A stretch of 18,759 nt of DNA from Klenkia sp. Lineage in GTDB: Bacteria; Actinomycetota; Actinomycetes; Mycobacteriales; Geodermatophilaceae. The stretch lies in contig JAOPVM010000181.1 in assembly GCA_025966215.1 (NCBI GenBank), forward strand, positions 1 through 18,759. The letters run 5' to 3'. The translations under genes were made by a program, and so were the position numbers. This document shows, piece after piece, positions 1 through 7,452 of the stretch (positions are counted from its first letter, which is position 1; each line of letters begins with the position of its first letter). A model generated the notes under the pieces. The model did no database searches, was not told the origin of the DNA, and saw nothing but the letters and a program-made list of their open reading frames with translations.

Positions 1-1
1 C

Positions 2-280
2 ACCGTCGTCGTCACCGACGGACCGCGGGGCTGGGCCCTGACCGGCCCGGACGGGACGGCGGAGGGCCCGGCGCTCGCCGTCGACGTCACGGACGACACC
101 GGCGCCGGCGACTGCTTCGTCGGCACACACCTGGCCGGGCTGGCCGCCGGTCTGGACCCGGTGCGCGCCGCGACCCGGGCCGCCGCAGCAGCCAGCCTGT
201 CCTGCACCCGGGAGGGCGCGCGCGCCGCCCCGTCCCCCGCCGAGGTGGACGCCGCCCTGCAGCGGCCGCCCGCCCCCTGA
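2..280 (+). CDS. PfkB/ribokinase-family sugar kinase, C-terminal fragment (5' end outside window)
   Basis: The window opens inside this reading frame, and 92 residues plus the TGA stop are visible. The segment carries the PfkB signature 2 region D-D-T-G-A-G-D-C-F (about residues 35-43 of the fragment). In this family it holds the anion hole (GAG) and the catalytic-base Asp that activates the substrate hydroxyl for ATP-dependent phosphorylation. The Ala-rich helix and the C-terminal 'SPAEVDAAL' tail are also typical of ribokinase-like enzymes. The kinase lies about 100 bp before a sugar-binding lipoprotein gene in the same orientation, so it probably phosphorylates the imported compound or a derivative of it. 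The exact substrate (ribose, fructose, a sugar acid or another) cannot be told from this fragment. The family call is secure, the specificity is unknown. Confidence 0.88.
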   Translation, partial: TVVVTDGPRGWALTGPDGTAEGPALAVDVTDDTGAGDCFVGTHLAGLAAGLDPVRAATRAAAAASLSCTREGARAAPSPAEVDAALQRPPAP

Positions 281-300
281 CCCCACCCCGCACGGCTGCA

Positions 301-353
301 CCCGCACGACACCCGCACGACACCCGCACGACACCGTCCCGCACCGTCCCGCA
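301..353. repeat. Short tandem repeats between kinase and binding-protein genes
   Basis: Three perfect tandem copies of the 11-mer cccgcacgaca (301-311, 312-322, 323-333) are followed at once by two perfect copies of the 10-mer ccgtcccgca (334-343, 344-353). They fill the gap between the kinase stop and the Shine-Dalgarno sequence ggaggag (365-371) of the next gene. They could be a replication-slippage array or direct-repeat binding sites for a regulator. The sequence does not decide between these. Confidence 0.8.
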
Positions 354-380
354 CCGCCCCGCCCGGAGGAGACCCACCCC

Positions 381-1394
381 GTGAAGCGCCCCCTCGCCCT
401 CGCCGCAGGCGCCTGCCTGCTCGCCCTCGCCGCGTGTGACAGCGGCTCGCCCGCCGCGGACCCTGCCGCGTCCGGCAGCCAGTCCGCCGGCTCCCTCCCC
501 GAGTCCAGCACCCAGCCGGTGGGCTGCGAGCAGCCCGCCGACGGGCCGTTGCAGATCGGGCTGGTGACGATCAACCTGCAGGCGCTGTTCTTCAACCAGA
601 TCAACTCGGCGGCCCAGGCCATGGCCGACGAGCAGGGCGTGGACCTGCAGATCATCAGCGGCAACGACGACTCGGTGACCCAGGCCAACGCCATCGACAC
701 CCTGGTCGCCGACGGGGTCGACGCGATCATCGTGGCCGCGATCGACACCGAGGGCATCAAGCCCTCCGTGCAGGCAGCCGATGCCGCGGGCATCCCGGTG
801 GTGGCCGTCGACGCGATCATCGACGACCCCAGCATCGACGCCCAGGTGGGCACCGCCAACTCCGAGAGCGGTGCGCTGATCGGCGAGGCGCTGCTGGACC
901 AGTCCGGTGGTGAGGGCGAGGTCGGCATCGTCAGCGCGCTGAACTCCACCATCCAGCTGGAGCGCCAGCAGGGCTTCGAGGACGCCGTCACCGCCGGCGG
1001 GATGACCATCGGGACCGTCGTCGACGGCAAGAACGTGCAGGAGTCCGCGCAGACCGCTGCGGAGAACCTGCTCACCGGCAACCCCGACCTGGCCTACGTC
1101 TACGCGACCGGCGAACCGGCCCTGATCGGCGTCGCCGCCGCCGTCCGCGGACAGGGCGCCCAGGACCGGGTCGACGTCGTCGGCTGGGACCTCTCCGACC
1201 CCGCCGTGCAGGGCCTGCGCGACGGCTGGATCACCGGCGTGGTGCAGCAGCAGACCTTCGAGTTCGGCTACCGCGCGATGGCCGCGGCGATCGACCTGTC
1301 CTGCGGCAACCCGGTGGAGAAGGACCAGCCGGTGCCCACGGAGATCGTGACCCCGGACAACGTGGACGACTTCACCTTCTACCTGGAGGCCTGA
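381..1394 (+). CDS. Sugar ABC transporter substrate-binding lipoprotein (RbsB-like, Peripla_BP_4 type)
   Basis: This 337-residue protein starts at a GTG 9 bases after a strong ggaggag Shine-Dalgarno (365-371). It has a short positively charged N-terminus, a hydrophobic stretch and a lipobox L-A-A-C with the lipidated Cys at residue 19, followed by a Ser/Ala-rich linker. It should therefore be anchored to the outer face of the membrane. The mature part reads like the RbsB family: an N-terminal 'IGLVTINLQALFFNQI' strand, the 'DGVDAIIVAAIDTEGIKP' segment, 'AGIPVVAVDA' and 'DVVGWDLSDPAVQGLRDGWI'. It captures a sugar-like solute and presents it to the permease encoded two genes downstream. The ligand cannot be named. 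The downstream ATPase starts 5 bp after its stop, so they form one operon. Confidence 0.93.
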   Translation: MKRPLALAAGACLLALAACDSGSPAADPAASGSQSAGSLPESSTQPVGCEQPADGPLQIGLVTINLQALFFNQINSAAQAMADEQGVDLQIISGNDDSVTQANAIDTLVADGVDAIIVAAIDTEGIKPSVQAADAAGIPVVAVDAIIDDPSIDAQVGTANSESGALIGEALLDQSGGEGEVGIVSALNSTIQLERQQGFEDAVTAGGMTIGTVVDGKNVQESAQTAAENLLTGNPDLAYVYATGEPALIGVAAAVRGQGAQDRVDVVGWDLSDPAVQGLRDGWITGVVQQQTFEFGYRAMAAAIDLSCGNPVEKDQPVPTEIVTPDNVDDFTFYLEA

Positions 1395-1399
1395 CCGAC

Positions 1400-2173
1400 A
1401 TGGCCCAGGACCTCTCCGCGGACCTCCTCGTAGAGCTGGCCGGCATCACCAAGTCCTACGGACCGGTGAAGTCGCTGCGCGGGGTCGACCTGACCCTGCG
1501 CCGCGGGGAGGTCCTCGGCCTCGTCGGCGACAACGGCGCCGGCAAGTCCACCCTGATGAAGGTGCTGGCCGGCGCGGTCCAGCACGACGACGGCGAGATC
1601 CGGGTGCACGGCAGGCCGGTCCGCTTCAGCACCCCTGCCGACGCGCAGGCCGAGAAGATCGGCATCGTCTACCAGGACCTGGCGCTGTGCGACACCCTCG
1701 ACGTCGCGAGCAACCTCTTCCTGGGCCGCGAGCCCCGGCGGGGGCCGTTCATCGACCGGGCGACCATGCACCGCAAGGCCGCCGAGATCCTGGCCGACCT
1801 GCACGTCAAGGTCACGAGCACCCACCAGGAGATCGGCACGCTGTCCGGCGGTCAGCGGCAGACCGTCGCCATCGCCCGGGCGGTCTCCTTCGCCCCCGAC
1901 GTGCTGATCCTGGACGAGCCGACCGCGGCGCTGGCCGTCGCCGAGGTCGAGTCGGTGCTCAAGCTCATCGGGGACGTCGCCGCCCAGGGCGTCGGCGTCA
2001 TCCTCATCACCCACCGGCTCCAGGACCTCTTCCGGGTCTGTGACCGGATCACCGTCATGTACGAGGGCCAGAGCGTCGACGACGCGGCCATCGCCGACCT
2101 GGACATCGAGAAGCTGGTGGCCCTGATCACCCGCTCCCCGGTGCCGACCCGCAGCGAAGGGGCCCGGGCGTGA
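1400..2173 (+). CDS. Single-domain sugar ABC transporter ATP-binding protein
   Basis: This 257-residue ABC ATPase has Walker A G-D-N-G-A-G-K-S at 43-50, a Q-loop in V-Y-Q-D (about 90-93), signature L-S-G-G-Q at 148-152, Walker B V-L-I-L-D-E-P at 168-174 and the H-loop His at 205. It powers import through the adjacent RbsC-like permease. RbsA/XylG/MglA-type proteins are usually about 500 residues with two fused ABC domains. This one has a single domain, as in FrcA-like systems, so it probably works as a homodimer. The ATG at 1400 follows a ggagg Shine-Dalgarno (1385-1389) placed inside the end of the binding-protein gene. The stop overlaps the permease start (GTGA), which indicates translational coupling. 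Confidence 0.95.
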   Translation: MAQDLSADLLVELAGITKSYGPVKSLRGVDLTLRRGEVLGLVGDNGAGKSTLMKVLAGAVQHDDGEIRVHGRPVRFSTPADAQAEKIGIVYQDLALCDTLDVASNLFLGREPRRGPFIDRATMHRKAAEILADLHVKVTSTHQEIGTLSGGQRQTVAIARAVSFAPDVLILDEPTAALAVAEVESVLKLIGDVAAQGVGVILITHRLQDLFRVCDRITVMYEGQSVDDAAIADLDIEKLVALITRSPVPTRSEGARA

Positions 2174-3204
2174 CCGCCACCCAGACCGGATCCGAGACCG
2201 CCGCCCCCACGGCCCAGCGGCTGGCCCAGCAGCGCTCCTTCTGGGCACGCACCAACAAGGCCACCCTGGTCATGGCCGGGGTGACGCTGGCGGTCTTCAT
2301 CTTCTTCGCCGTCACCGATGCGAACTTCCTGACCTTCGCCAACATCTCCAACCTGGCCACCCAGGTCGGCCCGGTGCTCATCGTGGGCGTCGCGATGACC
2401 TTCGTGATCACCGCCGGGCAGATCGACCTGTCGGTCGGGTCGATCGTGGCCTTCGTCGCGGCGATCTCGGCCCAGCTGCTGATCAGCGGCTGGGACTCCT
2501 CGCTGGTCATCATCGCCGCGCTGCTGATGGGCCTGGGCTGGGGGCTGGTGAACGGCTGGTTCACCGCCTACCAGGGCATCCCGGCGTTCATCGTCACGCT
2601 GGCCACCCTGTCGGTCGTCCGTGGCCTGGCGCTGTTCCAGACCGAGGGCTTCTCGGTCCCCATCGCCTCGAGCACCCTCGTCTACCGGCTGGGGACGGCG
2701 CGGTGGCTGGGCTTCTCGGCCACCGCCTGGATCTCCCTGGTCGTGGTCGTGCTGGGGGTCGTGCTGCTGCACCACACCCGGTTCGGCCAGTACGTGATCG
2801 GCATCGGCGCGGCGAGTGAGTCGGTGCGCCGGGCCGGGGTGAACGTCAAGCTGGTGACGATGGCTGCGCTGGGCTTCTCCGGGCTCGCCGCCGGACTGGC
2901 CGGCCTGCTGATCGCCGCTCGGCTGGGGTCGGGCTCGGCCAACAGTGCCCAGGGCTTCGAGCTCACCGTGATCGCCGCGGTCGTGCTCGGCGGCACCAGT
3001 CTGCTCGGTGGCCGCGGCACGATCGTCGGCACGATGATCGGGGCACTGCTGACCGGCATCATCGCCAACGGGCTGACGCTGCTGTCGGTGAGCCCGTACC
3101 TGACCCCGATCATCACCGGCACGGTGCTGGTGCTCGTGGTCTGGATCAACCTGCGCGGCAAGGACCTGGGGTACCTGGTCCAGCGCCTCACCCGCCGCCC
3201 GTGA
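2170..3204 (+). CDS. Sugar ABC transporter permease (RbsC-like, BPD_transp_2 family)
   Basis: This is a 344-residue, strongly hydrophobic protein with roughly eight to ten membrane segments. The soluble N-terminus runs to about residue 35. Family features include 'FVITAGQIDLSVGSIVAF', the 'GIPAFIVTLATLSVVRGLAL' segment and the C-terminal 'VIAAVVLGGTSLLGGRGTI' followed by 'IGALLTGIIANGLTLL'. All are typical of branched-chain/ribose-type ABC permeases. It forms the membrane channel for the preceding ATPase and lipoprotein. Only one permease gene is present, so the channel is probably a homodimer. The GTG start overlaps the ATPase stop by four bases and has an aagggg Shine-Dalgarno 7 bases upstream. 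Its own stop overlaps the next GTG in the same way. Confidence 0.95.
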   Translation: MTATQTGSETAAPTAQRLAQQRSFWARTNKATLVMAGVTLAVFIFFAVTDANFLTFANISNLATQVGPVLIVGVAMTFVITAGQIDLSVGSIVAFVAAISAQLLISGWDSSLVIIAALLMGLGWGLVNGWFTAYQGIPAFIVTLATLSVVRGLALFQTEGFSVPIASSTLVYRLGTARWLGFSATAWISLVVVVLGVVLLHHTRFGQYVIGIGAASESVRRAGVNVKLVTMAALGFSGLAAGLAGLLIAARLGSGSANSAQGFELTVIAAVVLGGTSLLGGRGTIVGTMIGALLTGIIANGLTLLSVSPYLTPIITGTVLVLVVWINLRGKDLGYLVQRLTRRP

Positions 3205-4235
3205 CGGCCGTCCGGACCGTCCTGGGCGACGTCGACTCGGCCGACCTGGGCCTGGTCCTGCCGCACGAGCACCTGGTCAACGACAACGCGGTCGCCTTCC
3301 GCCCGGCACCGGACCCGCAGCTGCGGGCCCTGCTGGACGCCCCGGTGTCGGCCGACCTGGCCTGGCTGCTGGCCGACCACCCCTACGAGAACGCCGACAA
3401 CTGCCGGCTGGACGACCACCCGGCGATGGCCGCGGACCTGCATGGGTTCGCTGCCGTGGGCGGTCGCACGGTGTTGGACCTGACCCCGCCGGGGATCGGT
3501 CGGGACCCCGAGCGGCTGCGCGAGCTGGCGGAGCAGACCGGTGTGCAGGTGGTGATGGGGTCGGGCTGGTACCTGCAGGCCACCCACCCGCCGCACGTGG
3601 CCACCTCCACCCCGGACCAGCTGGCCGCCGAGCTCGTGGCCGAGTTCGTCTCCGGCCACGACGTCCGCCCCGGCGTCATCGGCGAGATCGGGGTCTCCCC
3701 CGACTTCACCGACGACGAGCGGACGGCGCTGCGGGCCGCCTGCCGGGCCCAGCGCGAGGTGGGCGTGCCTCTCTTCGTGCACCTGCCGGGCTGGCTGAGG
3801 CGCGCGCACGAGGTGCTCGACGTCGTCCTGGACGACGAGGGCGTCGATCCCGGTGCCGTCGTGCTCTGCCACATGGACCCCTCGGGGGCCGACCGGGACT
3901 ACCAGCGCTCGGTCGCCGACCGCGGGCCGGTGCTGGAGTTCGACATGGTCGGCATGCCCTTCGACTACCCCGGCGAGGGCCAGTCGCCCTCCCCGACCGA
4001 GACCGCGGCCGCCGTCGTCGCCCTGGTGCGGGCCGGGCACGGGGACCGGCTGCTGCTGTCCCACGACCTGTTCCTCAAGGCCATGCTCACCCGCTTCGGC
4101 GGCAACGGACTGGCCTACGTGCCCGTCGTCTTCGCCGACCGGCTCCGCCGCAGCGGCCTGGACGGCGGCACGGTGACCGACCTCATGACCACCAACCCCC
4201 GCGCGCTCTTCGAGCGCGCATCGAGAGGACGCTGA
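3201..4235 (+). CDS. Phosphotriesterase-family metal-dependent hydrolase (possible phosphorylated-lactone hydrolase)
   Basis: This 344-residue TIM-barrel amidohydrolase is of the phosphotriesterase homology family. A full metal-ligand set is visible: H-x-H at 22/24 (L-P-H-E-H-L), Glu162 in 'GVIGEIGVS' at the bridging position that is carboxylated Lys in true phosphotriesterase but Glu in E. coli Php, His194 (F-V-H-L-P-G), His224 (L-C-H-M-D) and Asp289 (S-H-D-L). From the family, members with this layout include lactonases acting on phosphorylated sugar lactones (COG1735). That would fit the neighbouring sugar kinase and importer, but this is inference. The gene starts within the permease stop (GTGA), with no clear Shine-Dalgarno, so translation is probably coupled. 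The fold and metal site are well supported, the substrate is not. Confidence 0.9.
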   Translation: MTAVRTVLGDVDSADLGLVLPHEHLVNDNAVAFRPAPDPQLRALLDAPVSADLAWLLADHPYENADNCRLDDHPAMAADLHGFAAVGGRTVLDLTPPGIGRDPERLRELAEQTGVQVVMGSGWYLQATHPPHVATSTPDQLAAELVAEFVSGHDVRPGVIGEIGVSPDFTDDERTALRAACRAQREVGVPLFVHLPGWLRRAHEVLDVVLDDEGVDPGAVVLCHMDPSGADRDYQRSVADRGPVLEFDMVGMPFDYPGEGQSPSPTETAAAVVALVRAGHGDRLLLSHDLFLKAMLTRFGGNGLAYVPVVFADRLRRSGLDGGTVTDLMTTNPRALFERASRGR

Positions 4236-4236
4236 C

Positions 4237-4986
4237 GTGGCACGGATCCTGATCGCCGGCGAGAGCTGGATGACGACCTCGACGCACGTGAAGGGCGTGG
4301 ACGAGTTCTCCGTGCACTCCTACGTGGAGGGCGTGGGCCCGCTGCGGGACGCGCTGACCTCCCGGGGCCACGAGGTGGTGCACCTGCCGGCGCACCGGGT
4401 GCCGACCGACTTCCCGGACGACGCGGCCGCGCTGGACGACTACGACCTGGTGGTGCTCTCCGACATCGGGGCCAACTCCATCCAGCTCTCACCGCAGGTG
4501 TTCGAGCGGTTCACCCCCGGCACGGACCGGCTCGCCGCGCTGCGCGACTGGGTCGGGGCCGGCGGGGCGCTGCTGATGATCGGCGGCTACCTGTCCTTCT
4601 CCGGCTTCCAGGCCCGCGCGGCGTTCCGGCAGACCGCCATCGCCGAGGTGCTGCCGGTCGAGATGCTGCCCGAGGACGACCGGGTGGAGACCCCGGCCGG
4701 CGTCTCCCCGTCGGTCGTCGACGCCGCGCACCCGGCGCTGGGCGGCGCGGGGGAGCAGTGGCCGCTGCTGCTGGGCTACAACCGGGTGGTGGCCCGCCCG
4801 GACGCCGTCGTCCCCGCTCTGGTCGGGGACGACCCGCTGGTGGCCGTGCACGCCTACGGCTCGGGCCGGGCCGGCGTCTTCACCTCCGACTGCTCCCCGC
4901 ACTGGGCGCCTCCGGCGTTCTGCGAGCAGTGGCCCGGCTACACCGACCTGTTCGACGGCCTGGTGCGCTGGCTGGTCCAGGAGTGA
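4237..4986 (+). CDS. Glutamine amidotransferase-like / ThuA-like protein (GATase1_like)
   Basis: This 249-residue Rossmann-like protein starts with 'ARILIAGESWMTTSTHVKG', followed by 'YDLVVLSDIGANSIQL', 'LRDWVGAGGALLMIGGYLSFSG' and 'GRAGVFTSDCSPHWAP'. These features fit the putative glutamine amidotransferase family PF07090. At the expected nucleophile elbow the sequence is I-G-G-Y-L-S-F-S-G, with no Cys, so classical glutaminase chemistry is unlikely. The GTG lies one base after the previous stop, with gagagga (4223-4229) as Shine-Dalgarno. It is the last gene of the sugar operon and is probably a cytoplasmic enzyme or accessory protein of the same pathway. ThuA-type sugar-processing proteins share the fold, but no catalytic role can be assigned here. 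Confidence 0.8.
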   Translation: MARILIAGESWMTTSTHVKGVDEFSVHSYVEGVGPLRDALTSRGHEVVHLPAHRVPTDFPDDAAALDDYDLVVLSDIGANSIQLSPQVFERFTPGTDRLAALRDWVGAGGALLMIGGYLSFSGFQARAAFRQTAIAEVLPVEMLPEDDRVETPAGVSPSVVDAAHPALGGAGEQWPLLLGYNRVVARPDAVVPALVGDDPLVAVHAYGSGRAGVFTSDCSPHWAPPAFCEQWPGYTDLFDGLVRWLVQE

Positions 4987-4990
4987 ACGA

Positions 4991-5028
4991 CGGGCGGCGG
5001 CGCGGCTCGACCGCCCCGCCGCCGCCCG
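4991..5028 (+). terminator. Perfect 12-bp hairpin after the sugar operon
   Basis: The arm cgggcggcggcg (4991-5002) and its exact complement cgccgccgcccg (5017-5028) enclose a 14-base loop, starting 5 bases after the operon's last stop codon. There is no T-tract, which is common for actinobacterial terminators. It separates the sugar operon from helR. Confidence 0.65.
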
Positions 5029-5094
5029 GGGCGCGGGCAGCGCGACTACCGTGGCTGCCTCTCGTCCAGCGCCACCCCCAGGGAGTCCCGAACC

Positions 5095-7410
5095 GTGCCC
5101 AGCGACACCCCTGAGGTCCCGACCGATCCCGTGCTCGCCGCCGAGCAGCAGCACGTCACCGGGCTGTACGCCCGGCTCGACGCGGCCCGCGAGCTGGCCG
5201 TCACCCGCCGGCAGCAGGCCATCTCGGCCCCGCTGGTCGACAACGCGCAGGCGATGGGGGAGAAGGAGGCCGCGGTCCGCTTCCACGGCACCCGGATCGT
5301 GCAGCTGGACGCCGCCGAGGCGGGCCTGGTGCTCGGCCGGCTGGACCGGGAGTCCACCCCGCAGCCGCTGTACGTGGGCCGCACCGGGCTGCCCGCCGAC
5401 GATGCCGGGGGCGACCCCGCGCTGGTCGACTGGCGCGCCCCGGCGAGTCGGCCGTTCTACACCGCCACCCCGTTCCGGCCCGAGGGCCTCACCCGCCGCC
5501 GGCACATCCGCACGTCGGGCCGCACGGTCACCGACGTCGACGACGAGGTGCTGGTGCTCGCCGACGGCGAGGAGGCCGACGAGCACGGCCTGACCGGGGA
5601 GGCAGCGCTGCTGCGCGCGCTGACCGCCGACCGCACCGGCCGGATGACCGACATCGTGCGCACCATCCAGGCCGAGCAGGACCAGATCATCCGCTCGGAC
5701 TCCCGCGGCATCCTCGTCGTCCAGGGCGGGCCGGGCACCGGCAAGACCGCCGTCGCACTGCACCGCGCGGCCTACCTGCTCTACACCCACCGCGACCGGC
5801 TGGCCCGCAGCGGCCTGCTCGTCGTCGGCCCCACCCCGACGTTCCTGCGCTACATCGCCGACGTGCTGCCCGCCCTGGGGGAGACCGGCGTCGTGATGGC
5901 CGGGCTGGGCCAGTTGCGCCCGGGCCTGGACGCCACCGCGCTGGACACCCCGGAGACCGCCGAGGTCAAGGGCCGCCTGGACATGGCGGCGGTCATCGCC
6001 GGCGCGGTCAAGGAGCGACAGGGCGTGCTGCGCGGCACCCGGGAGGTCGTGGTCGACCGGGAGCGGATCCGGCTGCGCGCCGGGGACGTCAGCCGGGTGC
6101 GCACCCAGGCGAGGCGGGCGTCCCGGCTGCACAACCTGGCCCGCCCGGCGTTCTACCGCGGCCTGGTCGACCTCATCGCCCAGCGGGTGGCCGACCGGTT
6201 GGGCTCCGACGTCCGCGGCGGCCAGGACCTGCTGGACGCCGAGGACCGCCGCGAGCTGCGCCGGGAGATCGCCGGCGAGCCCGCGGTGGCCGACCTGGTC
6301 CAGGAGCTGTGGCCGCTGCTCACCCCCGAGGAGCTGCTGCGCGACCTGTTCTCCTCGCCCGACCGGCTCGCCCGGGCCGGTCGGGAGCTCTCCGAGGCCG
6401 ACCGCGCCCTGCTGCTGCGCCCCGCGGACGCACCCTGGACCGTCGCCGACGTCCCGCTGCTCGAGGAGGCCGACGAGCTGCTGGGCGTGGACGACAGCGC
6501 CGAGCGCGCCGCGGCCGCCCGTCGTCGGCAGGCCGGGGTCGACGACGCCCAGCGCACGCTGGACCTGCTGCACGGCTCCCGCTCGCACGACGCCGACGAC
6601 GACGAGGAGTCCGAGGAGCTCACCGCGGCCGACCTGCTGGACGCCGAGGGGCTGGCCGACCGCGAGGAGGAGGCCGACTACCGGTCCACCTCCGAGCGGG
6701 CCGCCGCCGACCGCACCTGGACCTTCGGGCACGTGGTGGTCGACGAGGCCCAGGAGCTGTCGGCGATGGCGTGGCGGGTGCTGGCGCGCAAGTGCCCGAC
6801 CCTGTCGATGACCGTGGTCGGCGACCTGGCGCAGACCGGCTCGCTGGCCGGTGCCTCCAGCTGGTCGCAGGTGCTCACCCCGCACGCCCGCACCCAGTGG
6901 CGACTGGCCCAGCTGACCGTCAACTACCGCACGCCGACCGAGATCATGGACGTCGCCGCCGACGTGCTGGCCGCCTCGGGCTCGGAGCTGGAGGCGCCCC
7001 GCTCGGTGCGCAGCAGCGGCGAGCACCCCCGGGCCGAGCGGGTGGCCGAGCGCGAGCTGGTCGACCGGGTGGTCACGGTGACCTCGGACCTGTCCGGCAA
7101 GGGCGGGACGACGGCGGTCATCACCCCGGTCAGCCGGTTCGACGCGGTGCTCGCCGCCGTCTCGGCCGAGCTGCCCTCGGTCACCGCCGGCGCCGGCGCG
7201 GACTCCTCGGCCGGCACCGTCGTGCTGCGCCCGGCCGAGGCGAAGGGGCTGGAGTTCGACTCCGTCGTCCTCGTGGAGCCCGAGCGGGTGCTCGCCGAGG
7301 GCGTCCGCGGCGACAGCGACCTCTACGTCGCCCTCACCCGTGCCACCCAGCGGCTGGCCGTGCTGCACACCGGTGACCTCCCGGCCGGGCTGCACCGGCT
7401 GACCGACTGA
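5095..7410 (+). CDS. helR: RNA polymerase recycling motor ATPase (HelD/HelR-type UvrD-like helicase)
   Basis: This 771-residue superfamily-1 helicase-like ATPase has Walker A G-G-P-G-T-G-K-T at 211-218, Walker B V-D-E-A-Q-E (D550-E551), motif III 'VVGDLAQTG', a 'VNYRTPTEI' segment and C-terminal 'AEAKGLEFDSVVLVEPE' and 'LYVALTRATQRLAVLHTG'. The long N-terminal region before Walker A, with 'LVDWRAPASRPFYTATP', is characteristic of actinobacterial HelD/HelR. These proteins bind RNA polymerase and strip it from nucleic acid, and in some species they protect it from rifamycins. The N-terminal helical pair that enters the secondary channel and the charged central insertion (about residues 460-530) fit this family. 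The GTG start has gggag (5081-5085) upstream. A TANNNT-like box at 5047-5052 (taccgt) is a possible -10 element. It looks monocistronic between two hairpins. Confidence 0.88.
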   Translation: MPSDTPEVPTDPVLAAEQQHVTGLYARLDAARELAVTRRQQAISAPLVDNAQAMGEKEAAVRFHGTRIVQLDAAEAGLVLGRLDRESTPQPLYVGRTGLPADDAGGDPALVDWRAPASRPFYTATPFRPEGLTRRRHIRTSGRTVTDVDDEVLVLADGEEADEHGLTGEAALLRALTADRTGRMTDIVRTIQAEQDQIIRSDSRGILVVQGGPGTGKTAVALHRAAYLLYTHRDRLARSGLLVVGPTPTFLRYIADVLPALGETGVVMAGLGQLRPGLDATALDTPETAEVKGRLDMAAVIAGAVKERQGVLRGTREVVVDRERIRLRAGDVSRVRTQARRASRLHNLARPAFYRGLVDLIAQRVADRLGSDVRGGQDLLDAEDRRELRREIAGEPAVADLVQELWPLLTPEELLRDLFSSPDRLARAGRELSEADRALLLRPADAPWTVADVPLLEEADELLGVDDSAERAAAARRRQAGVDDAQRTLDLLHGSRSHDADDDEESEELTAADLLDAEGLADREEEADYRSTSERAAADRTWTFGHVVVDEAQELSAMAWRVLARKCPTLSMTVVGDLAQTGSLAGASSWSQVLTPHARTQWRLAQLTVNYRTPTEIMDVAADVLAASGSELEAPRSVRSSGEHPRAERVAERELVDRVVTVTSDLSGKGGTTAVITPVSRFDAVLAAVSAELPSVTAGAGADSSAGTVVLRPAEAKGLEFDSVVLVEPERVLAEGVRGDSDLYVALTRATQRLAVLHTGDLPAGLHRLTD

Positions 7411-7414
7411 GGAT

Positions 7415-7439
7415 CCCGCCCCCGGGGGTGCGGGGCGGG
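7415..7439 (+). terminator. 8-bp hairpin after helR
   Basis: cccgcccc (7415-7422) pairs perfectly with ggggcggg (7432-7439) around a 9-base loop, starting 4 bases after the helR stop. No T-tract follows. The right arm runs straight into the gggggag stretch that is the likely Shine-Dalgarno of the next gene (GTG at 7453), so the hairpin could also limit ribosome access to that gene. Confidence 0.5.
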
Positions 7440-7452
7440 GGAGACTGCGTGC

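Noticed and set aside
4987..5094. Rifamycin-associated element upstream of helR
   Set aside because: The only inverted repeat here is the 12-bp hairpin next to the preceding stop, which does not resemble the known element.
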